Of a stretch of 13,546 bases of DNA, positions 1-6,576 are shown piece after piece. The position numbers and the translations under genes were made by a program. Numbering within the stretch: the stretch's first letter is position 1; each line of letters opens with the position of its first letter. The notes under the pieces were generated by a model. The model had not been told where the DNA came from. It did no database searches and saw nothing but the letters and a program-made list of their open reading frames with translations. This DNA is from a bacterium (lineage in GTDB: Bacteria; Armatimonadota; Zipacnadia; Zipacnadales; Zipacnadaceae), in assembly GCA_030607655.1 (NCBI GenBank), contig JAUWJN010000029.1, forward strand, positions 1 to 13,546. Reading direction: 5' to 3'.

Positions 1-144
1 ATCTCTGACTATACTGAACTGTATACCCGCGCTCTCGCCCTGGACGCCGAGGGCTTGTTTCGCGATGTGGGTATGGCTGAGCGTCGCGAACTGGGTTTGC
101 ACCGTCATCCTTACATTCAGCAGCACAAATTGCGCGCCGAATAG
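1..144 (+). CDS. C-terminal 47 residues of an unrecognised protein (cut by window edge)
   Basis: The first frame is open from base 1 to a TAG at 142-144 and gives a charged C-terminus of 47 residues, containing DAEGLFRDVGMAERRELG and ending HKLRAE. Codon use resembles the following genes, and the next gene begins only 29 bases later behind a good ribosome site, so this is probably the end of a real gene transcribed in the same direction. I do not recognise the family. No catalytic motif or membrane segment is visible in this fragment, and the start lies outside the window. Confidence 0.6.
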   Translation: MSDYTELYTRALALDAEGLFRDVGMAERRELGLHRHPYIQQHKLRAE

Positions 145-173
145 GTGTTTAGCATTTCCCTGAGGCGGAGGCT

Positions 174-1076
174 ATGTTACGCGAGTCCGGGGTAGCCACT
201 AGGCTTGTTGCTACATCGTTTATGGTTGTGGTTGCGGGTTGTCTGGTGATAAGCCACGGGATTGCGCCTGCCGGCGGAGCCGAGCAAGTTTGGGACTATT
301 CGCAGCTTACTCCCCATGACCTTGGCTTAGGTCGTGAAGCGGTCTACAACCTGCCGGCAGTACCTGCTATTGGTTTTGTCTCCCCCGGCATCGGTGAGGA
401 GTGGGTGGAGGGAACTACGGTCGCCATAACCTGGCAGGCTACTGGTCCCATCTGCTGGGTCCGCCTATATTACTATGGCGGCCGGTGCCCACTCGGGGGC
501 CGGTCGCGAGGCAGCTTTGGCGTAGTTATCGCCGATAACGTTCCCCACACTAACTCCGTACAGTGGACGGTTCCGTGGATTGATGCTACCTGCTTTCGCC
601 TACGGATTGCCGGCTTTGATTCTAGTGGTCAGCGTCTGGCTGACTTTGAACGCACTGTGCGGTTCCGGCCCCGCGAACTGGTCGGTCTACCCGATACCTG
701 TATCGCCATCATCAAACGAAAACAACGTCTGTATTATTATAAAGATGGCCAGATTGTGCGTATGCACCTAGTTTCCACCGCCGGGCGCGGTCATAGCACA
801 CCCCTAATGAAGCCGGGCGACTACAGTTCACGCCGTGGTGCTATGGGCCAGGTCTTTCGTAAATCCCCTAACCCGCGCAGTCGTCGCTACGATGTGACAA
901 TGCCTTACTGGTTAGCCATCACTTCTACCGGCAGCCACGGTATCCATGGTACTTCGCCCAATCTCTATTACCGGTTAGGTCGGCCTGCCTCGCACGGCTG
1001 CATCCGCCAGCATCGTAAGGACGCCAGAATTCTCTATGAATTGGTGCCCGTGGGAACGCCGGGCTACATCTTTTGA
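174..1076 (+). CDS. Secreted L,D-transpeptidase (YkuD) with a Kre9-like Ig domain
   Basis: Probable cell-envelope L,D-transpeptidase, which forms peptidoglycan cross-links or attaches proteins through a catalytic cysteine. It has 300 residues. Residues 10-30 form a hydrophobic export signal; V20-A21-G22-C23 resembles a lipobox, so it may be a lipoprotein, although the hydrophobic stretch continues past the cysteine. Residues about 62-165 contain SPGIGEEWVEGTTVAITW, typical of the Kre9/KNH Ig-like domain that often precedes surface enzymes. The YkuD domain runs from about 176 to the end, with HGIHG at 255-259 and the SHGC signature at 273-276, making Cys276 the expected nucleophile. The usual Arg is present just after it (CIRQ). 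The ATG follows GCGGAGG at a short spacing. The catalytic assignment is firm; lipid anchoring is uncertain. Confidence 0.9.
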   Translation: MLRESGVATRLVATSFMVVVAGCLVISHGIAPAGGAEQVWDYSQLTPHDLGLGREAVYNLPAVPAIGFVSPGIGEEWVEGTTVAITWQATGPICWVRLYYYGGRCPLGGRSRGSFGVVIADNVPHTNSVQWTVPWIDATCFRLRIAGFDSSGQRLADFERTVRFRPRELVGLPDTCIAIIKRKQRLYYYKDGQIVRMHLVSTAGRGHSTPLMKPGDYSSRRGAMGQVFRKSPNPRSRRYDVTMPYWLAITSTGSHGIHGTSPNLYYRLGRPASHGCIRQHRKDARILYELVPVGTPGYIF

Positions 1077-1156
1077 GCCTAATAATCCGTAGTCGGAGGA
1101 ATTGAACTAGCCGGTAAAGAATCCTACCCCCAGCATGAACCTACTTCATTCCGGCG

Positions 1157-3259
1157 GTGATGACAATTACAAACTCTGCGACAACTACAAGAACAGGCAG
1201 CGCTCAGGCAGCATTCTACGTAGCAACCAACGGTAATGGCGACTGGTCAGGAACATTGCCCGACCCTAACCCGGAGGGGAACGACGGGCCATTCGCTACT
1301 TTGGAGCGCGCGCGCGATGCCATCCGTACGCTAAAACAAGCCGGCCCGTTGCCCGTCGGCGGCCTTACGGTCTGGATCCGTAGCGGTGCCTATCCGCTGG
1401 CAGCGACTTTTGAGCTAACGGCCGAAGATAGTGGTACGCCCGAGGCCCCTATCGTCTACCGCGCCTACCAGGATGAAAAAGTACAATTAAGTGGAAGCGT
1501 GGCAATACCTGCGGCGGCGTTCGAGCCAGTCAGCGACCCGGCGATTGTGGCGCGAATTGACAATACTGCCCACGGCAAAGTCCTGCAGGTTGACCTGAAG
1601 GCCCAGGGGATCAGCGACTACGGCGAAGTCGCCCAGCCGGGCAAGCGCATGGAGCTGTTTTTCCAGGACCGGCCTATGACTCTGGCCCGCTGGCCCAATG
1701 AGAGTTTTGCTCACATTGCTGATGTGATGGCCGAGGAGACATTTGCCATCTTTGGCATCACGGGCAGTCGGGCTCCCAGATTCATCTACGAAGGCGACCG
1801 GCCCGCGCGGTGGCGGGCCGAGCCCGACATCTGGCTATTCGGTTACTGGTTCTGGGACTGGGCCGAGGAGTACATGAGGGTCGAGTCCATTGACACCGGG
1901 CAGCACCTGATTAACTTGGCTGATCCGCAGCATCACTACGGCTACCAGGCCGGCCAGAGGTTCTACGCCCTCAATCTGCTTGCGGAATTGGATCAGCCCG
2001 GTGAATGGTACCTGGATCGTGACAGTGGCATCCTCTACTTTTGGCCACCAGCGCCACTTGATGAGGGCCCGGTGGTCGTCTCAATGCTGGAAGAGCCGAT
2101 GATAACGATGGCGGATGTCTCATACGTGACTGTGCGCAATCTGCTCTTTGAATGCACCCGGGGAACGGGGGTGGAAGTTCGCGGGGGAACGCACAATCTC
2201 ATCGCCGGGTGCACGTTACGGAATATTGGCACCACCGCCGTGCGGATTGATGGTGGCACAGAGCACGGTGTAGTCGGCTGTGATATCTATGAAATCGGCG
2301 AGACGGGCGTCAGTCTCAGCGGCGGGGATCGCCTCACGCTTACTCCCGGCGAGCATTTCGCCTCCAATAACCACATCCACCACTATGGTCAATGGAAGCG
2401 AACCTGTCGCCCGGCTATTCAGACAAGCGGCGTGGGCAACCAGCTCACACATAACTTGATTCACGACGCGCCCCACGGTGCAATTATGCTCAGCGGTAAT
2501 GAACATCTTATCGAATTCAACGAGATCTACCACATCTGCCAGGAGACTGGTGATGCCGGTGGCTTTTATATGGGTCGAGATTGGACCGAGCGCGGTAATA
2601 TAATCCGCTACAACTTCTTTCATCATATCAGTGGACCGGGCAGCGGCGGCTCGCGGCCCGTTTACCTGGACGACTGGGCCAGTGGCACAACTGTCTTGGG
2701 TAATGTCTTTTATCAAGCAGGCCGCGCAGTGTTCATCGGCGGCGGTCGCGACAATATCGTTGACAACAATATCTTTGTTGATTGCAGTCAATCAGTCTAT
2801 GTAGATGCTCGCGGCAAAGGCTGGGCGAGCTCTTCCTTTGATGGGACAAACACTGTCTTAGTAGACCGGATGGAGGCCGTCAATTACCGGCAGCCGCCTT
2901 ACAGTACCCGCTATCCCGAACTGCTTACCTTGTACGACGACGACCCCGCCGAACCCAAGGGCAATGTAATCGTGCGCAATGTCTGCGTCCGCGGCACCTG
3001 GCTGGATATGGCCGGCATTGACCGCGCTGCTGGTGTACTGCTAGATCTTCCTCCGGTCAACCCTGAGAGTGTTACTATCCAGGACAATCTAGTAACTGAC
3101 GATGACCCGGGGTTCGTTGACGCGGAGAATATGAACTTCCAGTTCCGCGCTGATTCACCGGTCCATCAGCAAATCCCGGGCTTTCAGCAAATTCCCTTTG
3201 ACCAGATCGGCCTGTACCGGGATGAGTACCGCACAGCCCTACACAGGAGTGATAGCTGA
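1157..3259 (+). CDS. Right-handed parallel beta-helix protein, probable carbohydrate-active enzyme
   Basis: A 700-residue protein beginning FYVATNGNGDWSGTLPDP after a short Ser/Thr-rich leader, then GPFATLERARDAIR and a TPEAPIVYRAY segment. This opening is typical of large bacterial beta-helix proteins related to glycoside hydrolase family GH141 (fucosidase/xylanase) and similar polysaccharide-active groups. From about residue 320 to 600 it shows repeated short beta-rung units rich in N-x-I/V (for example NHIHHYG, NLIHDAP, NEIYHIC, NNIFVDC). Acidic clusters ETGDAGG (about 462-468) and YLDDWASG (about 503-510) resemble the conserved acidic positions of such proteins. No signal peptide is visible, so it may be cytoplasmic or the start may be wrong. 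The start is GTG 1157 or ATG 1160 (GTGATG overlap) with only a weak ribosome site; an in-frame stop at 1136 limits any extension. The substrate is unknown, and the GH141 link is from memory of sequence style. Confidence 0.8.
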   Translation: MMTITNSATTTRTGSAQAAFYVATNGNGDWSGTLPDPNPEGNDGPFATLERARDAIRTLKQAGPLPVGGLTVWIRSGAYPLAATFELTAEDSGTPEAPIVYRAYQDEKVQLSGSVAIPAAAFEPVSDPAIVARIDNTAHGKVLQVDLKAQGISDYGEVAQPGKRMELFFQDRPMTLARWPNESFAHIADVMAEETFAIFGITGSRAPRFIYEGDRPARWRAEPDIWLFGYWFWDWAEEYMRVESIDTGQHLINLADPQHHYGYQAGQRFYALNLLAELDQPGEWYLDRDSGILYFWPPAPLDEGPVVVSMLEEPMITMADVSYVTVRNLLFECTRGTGVEVRGGTHNLIAGCTLRNIGTTAVRIDGGTEHGVVGCDIYEIGETGVSLSGGDRLTLTPGEHFASNNHIHHYGQWKRTCRPAIQTSGVGNQLTHNLIHDAPHGAIMLSGNEHLIEFNEIYHICQETGDAGGFYMGRDWTERGNIIRYNFFHHISGPGSGGSRPVYLDDWASGTTVLGNVFYQAGRAVFIGGGRDNIVDNNIFVDCSQSVYVDARGKGWASSSFDGTNTVLVDRMEAVNYRQPPYSTRYPELLTLYDDDPAEPKGNVIVRNVCVRGTWLDMAGIDRAAGVLLDLPPVNPESVTIQDNLVTDDDPGFVDAENMNFQFRADSPVHQQIPGFQQIPFDQIGLYRDEYRTALHRSDS

Positions 3260-3325
3260 GAGCCGGCAGCACGCCAGTGACATGGCCTTCTTCTTATTGT
3301 CTTTGATAATAGGGATGTGAAACAG

Positions 3326-4648
3326 ATGCCTAAGATTATTACCGAGCTACCCGGCCCCAAAGCTCAGCAGTATTTAGAGAAGTCCCATCAGTACGAACCC
3401 CGCTCTATCGGGTATCAGGTGCCCCTGGTATGGGAGCGAGCCGAAGGTTGTACGATTGTGGACGTAGATGGCAACGAGTTTCTGGACTGGTCCAGCGGCG
3501 TGCTGGTAACTAACGTAGGCCATTGTCACCCTTACTATGTCGAGCAGGTCAAAGACCAGGCGGAGAAGCTATTTAACTGTTATGATTTTGTGAATGTTCC
3601 GCGGGTGGAGTTAGCCGAGAAGCTAGTGCAGATAACTCCCGATTATTTGGAGAAGGCCTTCCTGGTGACTACCGGTGCTGATGCCACTGAAGCGGCCTTG
3701 CGCACAGTTCGCCGGGCTCACGATGGCTGGGAGATTCTGGGCTTTCATGGCGCCTTCCATGGCCGCACCCTGGGGGCGGCCTCCGCCGGTGGCTCGCTGG
3801 GTGTCAAGCAGGGCTACGGCCCGTTGGTACCCGGCTTCATCCATGCTCCCTTCCCTTACTGCTACCGCTGTCCCTTGGGCCAGGAGGGTCCCGAGACTTG
3901 TGGGCTAAAGTGCCTGGAGTATATTGATTGGGTAGTCTCCAAGGAGAGCTGTGGGGAGATGTGTGCGGTTATTACTGAACCATACCAGGGCGGAGCAGGC
4001 AGCATCATTCCGCCGCCGGGATGGCTTGAGGGACTAGATAAGTGGCGACAGGAACAGGGAATGTACTTTATACTTGACGAGGTACAGTCTTCATTTGGCC
4101 GCACGGGCAAGATGTTTGCCCTCGAGCACTACGATATCCAACCGGATATAATATGCCTGGGCAAGGGCCTGGGCTCTGGAATACCGTGTTCTGCGGTAGT
4201 GGGCACCAGCGCAGTGATGGATGCCCTGCCGCCGGGTTCAATGGGCTCCACCAATGGCGGCAATCCCCTCAGTTGCCGAGCGGCGCTCGCCGCGATAGAG
4301 ATAATCCAGCGGGAGAATCTCGTGGATAACTCCGCCCAGATGGGCGAGATTATGCTCCAGGCGTTTAATGAGATGAAGGACAACGTTGAGCAACTCGGCG
4401 ATGTGCGCGGGCAGGGCTTGGTGCTGGGTCTGGAGATGGTTAGCGATAAAAAGTCTAAAACGCCCGCGCCGGAGCTCGCCCACCAGATCATCACGGAGGC
4501 TTACCAGCGCGGGATAGCAATGATAGCACCGATTGGAATGTTCGGCAATGTCATCCGTATTGCTCCGCCGCTGGTAGTAAGCCGAGAGCAGGTGAACGAG
4601 AGTTTGGACATTTTCAAGGCCGCTGTGCAGGCGGCAGTGCACAAGTAG
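3326..4648 (+). CDS. Class III PLP aminotransferase, GABA aminotransferase-like
   Basis: Pyridoxal-phosphate aminotransferase of the class III (GabT/ornithine) fold, expected to move an omega-amino group to a keto acid. Numbered from the ATG at 3326 (440 residues), the cofactor features are TGADATEAA (about 116-124), HGAFHGR (about 141-147), LDEVQ with the PLP-ring Asp (about 251) and the Schiff-base lysine in CLGKGLGSG (about 280). I prefer ATG 3326 over the in-frame GTG 3317 because family members begin close to PKIITELPGPKA and because AGGG at 3311-3314 is better spaced from 3326. A cysteine group (CYRC, then two further Cys within 15 residues, about 179-196) recalls the cysteines that hold an iron-sulfur cluster in some GABA aminotransferases. 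The beta-helix gene is upstream and an IolE-like gene downstream. The exact substrate (4-aminobutyrate, beta-alanine or an amino sugar) cannot be read from sequence. Confidence 0.9.
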   Translation: MPKIITELPGPKAQQYLEKSHQYEPRSIGYQVPLVWERAEGCTIVDVDGNEFLDWSSGVLVTNVGHCHPYYVEQVKDQAEKLFNCYDFVNVPRVELAEKLVQITPDYLEKAFLVTTGADATEAALRTVRRAHDGWEILGFHGAFHGRTLGAASAGGSLGVKQGYGPLVPGFIHAPFPYCYRCPLGQEGPETCGLKCLEYIDWVVSKESCGEMCAVITEPYQGGAGSIIPPPGWLEGLDKWRQEQGMYFILDEVQSSFGRTGKMFALEHYDIQPDIICLGKGLGSGIPCSAVVGTSAVMDALPPGSMGSTNGGNPLSCRAALAAIEIIQRENLVDNSAQMGEIMLQAFNEMKDNVEQLGDVRGQGLVLGLEMVSDKKSKTPAPELAHQIITEAYQRGIAMIAPIGMFGNVIRIAPPLVVSREQVNESLDIFKAAVQAAVHK

Positions 4649-4744
4649 TCAGACAATGTCCTTCATCAGTAGTTGGGCCTATTACAGACATTACCCCGCA
4701 TTTCCTATTGAAATAGAACTCTGAGTAAGGAGGCAAGTATCAAA

Positions 4745-5539
4745 ATGCGTATTGCCTGTCACGTCATTACATACGGGAGCGCTTACCAGGACTACTACGA
4801 GCCGATGCTGCGCCAAATCGCCGAAGCCGGCTATGAGGGGGTGGAGGGCATCTCGGCAAGGACCGCCGAAGAACTGGTGGAGGCGGCGGCCGCCGCGAGC
4901 CGGTGGGGACTGCACTTGTACATGGTAAACGCCCCCACGCCCCAGCAAATCATCCAGTTCAACGCCGCCCTGGGGAACAAGTCTTGCGAAATCTGGGAGG
5001 GACCTTTCCATGAATTTGGTGGCCCGGATACCTCCCGCGAGGAACGCTTTCAGCTCATTGCGAAGTTCTTTGCACCGTTCCTGGCTGAAGCCGCCGAGTA
5101 CGGTATGACGCTTCACCACCACATTCACCTCGGCCAGTTGGTGGAAACTAATGAAGACGTGGACATAATGCTTCGGTACATGCCAGAAATGGGGATTCTG
5201 CTAGATACCGGCCATCTAGCTGCGGCGGGCGGAGACATGCTGCGTGTGGTGCGCGATCACGGGGACCGGGTGCGGCATGTCCACCTGAAAGATTTCTATC
5301 AGGGGGATCCGGACTGGGACTGCAAGCAGCCCAACTTTGAGGATAACTACTTCGTACCGCTGGGGGAAGGGAACTGTGGTCTTGACTTCGCTGCGCTGCT
5401 GCGAACGCTGGACGAGATCGGCTATGACGGCTGGGTATCCTGCGAACTGGACCCACTGCCCGCCCTGATGAAGGGCGGCCGGTCACCGCGGGAGCTGATC
5501 CAACAAAACCGCGAATACCTGCGTTCCGTTGGCTACTAA
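4745..5539 (+). CDS. Sugar phosphate isomerase/epimerase (xylose isomerase-like TIM barrel, IolE-like)
   Basis: A 264-residue member of the AP-endonuclease-2/xylose-isomerase-like TIM-barrel superfamily, which includes inosose dehydratase (IolE), hydroxypyruvate isomerase and several sugar epimerases. The metal-site strands are visible: LVETNED (Glu134), GILLDTGHLA (Asp154, His157), VRHVHLKD (His178/His180) and WVSCELD (Glu234). LGEGNCGLDF at about 206-215 is typical of the IolE-type C-terminal region. The start ATG follows a strong AAGGAGG at a normal spacing. It lies 96 bases after the aminotransferase in the same direction, so the two may share a catabolic role, for example in inositol- or amino-sugar metabolism. 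The reaction is not determined, since members of this superfamily differ widely in substrate. Confidence 0.88.
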   Translation: MRIACHVITYGSAYQDYYEPMLRQIAEAGYEGVEGISARTAEELVEAAAAASRWGLHLYMVNAPTPQQIIQFNAALGNKSCEIWEGPFHEFGGPDTSREERFQLIAKFFAPFLAEAAEYGMTLHHHIHLGQLVETNEDVDIMLRYMPEMGILLDTGHLAAAGGDMLRVVRDHGDRVRHVHLKDFYQGDPDWDCKQPNFEDNYFVPLGEGNCGLDFAALLRTLDEIGYDGWVSCELDPLPALMKGGRSPRELIQQNREYLRSVGY

Positions 5540-5555
5540 CACGCGAGGTGCGAAT

Positions 5556-5885
5556 ATGAATGTCTCGCGCGGCTGGGGTGTGGCTTTACTTATCATTGCC
5601 TGCGGGTGGCTGGCCCTGTGGGTGCTTTTTTTGTCAGCGGCCTGCACACCGGTAAGACAGATGTGCCAGCTATGATTCTGGGTAGTGGACCTGGGCCGGA
5701 TAGCGTTCGAGTTGGGGGCTGATGAACAGCAGATTCGCGAAGCGGTCTATGACCTGGTGAACAAACGCCTGTTTACCGGCTATGTAAACTGGCGCAGCGG
5801 GAATTGTACTCGGGACAGGCTACCGACCTACCCTGAGCCTGCCGAAGGGTGCCCCGACCCTTCCGTCAATTCCTTTTCCGCCTAG
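5556..5885 (+). pseudogene. Broken gene: membrane anchor plus GYVNW winged-helix-like domain
   Basis: An ATG at 5556 starts a 39-residue ORF with one strong membrane helix (VALLIIACGWLALWVLF) ending at TGA 5673. The same frame then resumes as DLGRIAFELGADEQQIREAVYDLV followed by LFTGYVNW. That segment resembles a small winged-helix-like domain I associate with membrane-anchored bacterial proteins. Two frame breaks are visible. After the run of seven T at 5626-5632, a neighbouring frame reads FVSGLHTGKTDVPAMILG, a more natural continuation of the anchor. After GYVNWRSG, a one-base shift restores ELYSGQATDLP, as expected after this motif. A linker or second helix between the two parts also seems to be missing, and the 3' end runs into a REP-like repeat. 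It lies 16 bases after the isomerase gene. Real decay is likely, though assembly errors could imitate it. Confidence 0.6.
5830..5864. repeat. REP-like palindromic repeat
   Basis: ACCCTGAGCCTGCCGAAGGGT (given here as two overlapping parts: ACCCTGAGCCTG then CCTGCCGAAGGGT) is flanked by ACCCTTC. It forms two alternative hairpins: ACCCT with AGGGT (5830-5834 with 5846-5850), and GAAGGGT with ACCCTTC (5844-5850 with 5857-5863, loop of six). The core closely matches a CCTGAGC-(n)-CGAAGGGT palindrome that I recall recurring between genes in many bacterial genomes and metagenome assemblies. It overlaps the 3' end of the decayed plus-strand gene and lies 34 bases beyond the stop of the minus-strand cassette, so it may act as a transcript-end hairpin. 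There is no adjacent T-run on either strand. Confidence 0.5.
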
Positions 5886-5898
5886 AACACCTCAAAGT

Positions 5899-6159
5899 CT
5901 ATGCCCTTCCCCTGGACAAAACAGGCGCTGTACGGGCTTGTGTGCGGTTTGGCAGCATCCCGAAGTCCCGCATGGCCTCTTCAATCATTGGCCTAGCCCA
6001 TTCTGGGCAGGGATGCTTTCGAGGACTACCGGGCATACGCTTGTGCGAGCGTTTCACGGGTAGGCCGGTCAGTTCCCTCACGTGCGCTATCCAGCAAGTT
6101 TTCACAGTGCAGGCATACATCTCCTCAACGTACTCTTGGATTTCGGCATAAGTAGCCAT
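5899..6159 (-). CDS. Small orphan protein, YAEIQEYVEE/TCWIAHV family, 86 aa
   Basis: A minus-strand ORF of 86 residues starting MATYAEIQEYVEEMYACTVK, with TCWIAHVRELTGLPVKRSH at about 21-39 and PCPEWARPMIEEAMRDFGML at about 50-69. It resembles short proteins of unknown function that I recall from several phyla, which begin the same way and end near HFGMI. If so, the last 15 or so residues here (RTQARTAPVLSRGRA) are an extra tail, perhaps from loss of the original stop beside the decayed region. AGGAGG lies 11 bases before the ATG, and the upstream leader matches those of the two other minus-strand genes. The alternating helices and basic patches would suit nucleic-acid or protein binding, but no function is known to me. 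Confidence 0.7.
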   Translation of the reverse strand: MATYAEIQEYVEEMYACTVKTCWIAHVRELTGLPVKRSHKRMPGSPRKHPCPEWARPMIEEAMRDFGMLPNRTQARTAPVLSRGRA

Positions 6160-6170
6160 CGTCCTAGCGT

Positions 6171-6181
6171 CCTCCTGTGCG
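6171..6181 (-). promoter_or_regulatory. Shared leader/Shine-Dalgarno copy C
   Basis: The minus strand reads CGCACAGGAGG here, followed by ACGCTAGG and the ATG of the 86-residue gene, with AGGAGG 11 bases from the start. The wording is nearly that of the leader before the 73-residue gene and close to that before the nuclease gene. The resemblance extends beyond what a ribosome site requires. Confidence 0.5.
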
Positions 6182-6219
6182 TTTTGGGGCTATTCTGGCT
6201 GGTTTATAGAGATTTCGCC

Positions 6220-6441
6220 TCATTCGTCACTACCCTGCTGTGCCCGCACAATCGCCACCAGTACCTCTTCCTCTAAAACCTCAGCCAGTACCGCGCGCAC
6301 GTATCCGCACCTCTCGCGCCATTTCAGTATGCCGAATGGCAAAAATGCCAGCTCCAATTTTCTCAATGCTCGTGTGTACTCGCCCCACGCCTTTAACGCT
6401 CGCGCGGCCCCCTCCTTCGTCGGCAAGGTTTTCCCTGGCAT
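6220..6441 (-). CDS. Small orphan helical protein, 73 aa
   Basis: A minus-strand ORF of 73 residues starting MPGKTLPTKEGAARALKAWG, with ALRKLELAFLPFGILKWRER at about 25-44 and AVLAEVLEEEVLVAIV at about 50-65. The pattern predicts two or three amphipathic helices with no membrane segment. I do not recognise the family. It is favoured over the overlapping ORF at 6281-6532 because its composition is protein-like, it shares the cassette leader, and an in-frame TAG two codons upstream makes ATG 6441 the first possible start. The AGGAGG is 14 bases away, longer than usual, so initiation may be weak. It lies between the nuclease gene and the 86-residue gene on the same strand, probably in one transcript. 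Confidence 0.55.
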   Translation of the reverse strand: MPGKTLPTKEGAARALKAWGEYTRALRKLELAFLPFGILKWRERCGYVRAVLAEVLEEEVLVAIVRAQQGSDE

Positions 6442-6453
6442 CCCCTAATGCGC

Positions 6454-6472
6454 TCCCTCCTGTGCGCTCTAA
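6454..6472 (-). promoter_or_regulatory. Shared leader/Shine-Dalgarno copy B
   Basis: The minus strand reads TTAGAGCGCACAGGAGGGA. It matches the leader of the nuclease gene (TTAGAACGCAAAGGAGGGA) at 17 of 19 bases. In both copies the TAG looks like the stop codon of a preceding reading frame, followed at once by the ribosome site of the next gene. Confidence 0.5.
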
Positions 6473-6488
6473 TCGTGTTTTGTGTGCA

Positions 6489-6554
6489 CTCAAAAAGCTC
6501 GATGGCGGGATCTTCGACAAGTCCTCCTTCACCGTAACCGATCGCCGTGCTCAT
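6489..6554 (-). pseudogene. hsdR: N-terminal remnant of a type I restriction HsdR subunit
   Basis: An ATG at 6554 on the minus strand, 22 bases after the nuclease stop, reads MSTA and then IGYGEGGLVEDPAIELFE. This matches the opening I recall for many HsdR subunits (SEDALVEQPAIELF followed by ELGW). After about 22 codons the resemblance stops, and the frame runs on as unrelated, Arg-rich sequence to a stop about 30 codons later. Bases just beyond the break (TGCACACAAAACACGATTAG) end in a TAG in another frame, followed by the shared leader, as if the 3' end of a gene had been joined to the start of hsdR. An internal deletion of roughly the whole helicase-nuclease subunit is the simplest reading. 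The match is short and from memory. Confidence 0.5.
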
Positions 6555-6576
6555 GACATCTGGGCACCCTCACATC

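Noticed and set aside
1095..1099. GGAGG in the gap after the L,D-transpeptidase gene as a ribosome site
   Set aside because: No start codon follows at a useful distance in an open frame; the nearest ATG (1135) opens only a short frame unrelated to the beta-helix gene.
2216..2791. Minus-strand ORF of 191 codons inside the beta-helix gene
   Set aside because: It is antisense to a gene with clear domain structure, and its composition is that of a shadow frame.
5847..5878. Minus strand contains AAAGGAATTGACGGAAGGG, identical to a conserved 18S/16S rRNA stretch
   Set aside because: Neither flank continues to match rRNA and the surrounding sequence is explained by the repeat and a decayed gene, so it is most likely chance.
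6281..6532. Minus-strand ORF of 83 codons overlapping the 73-aa gene
   Set aside because: Its Gly/Arg-rich composition looks like an out-of-frame shadow. It overlaps both the 73-aa gene, which has the shared leader, and the hsdR remnant in another frame.
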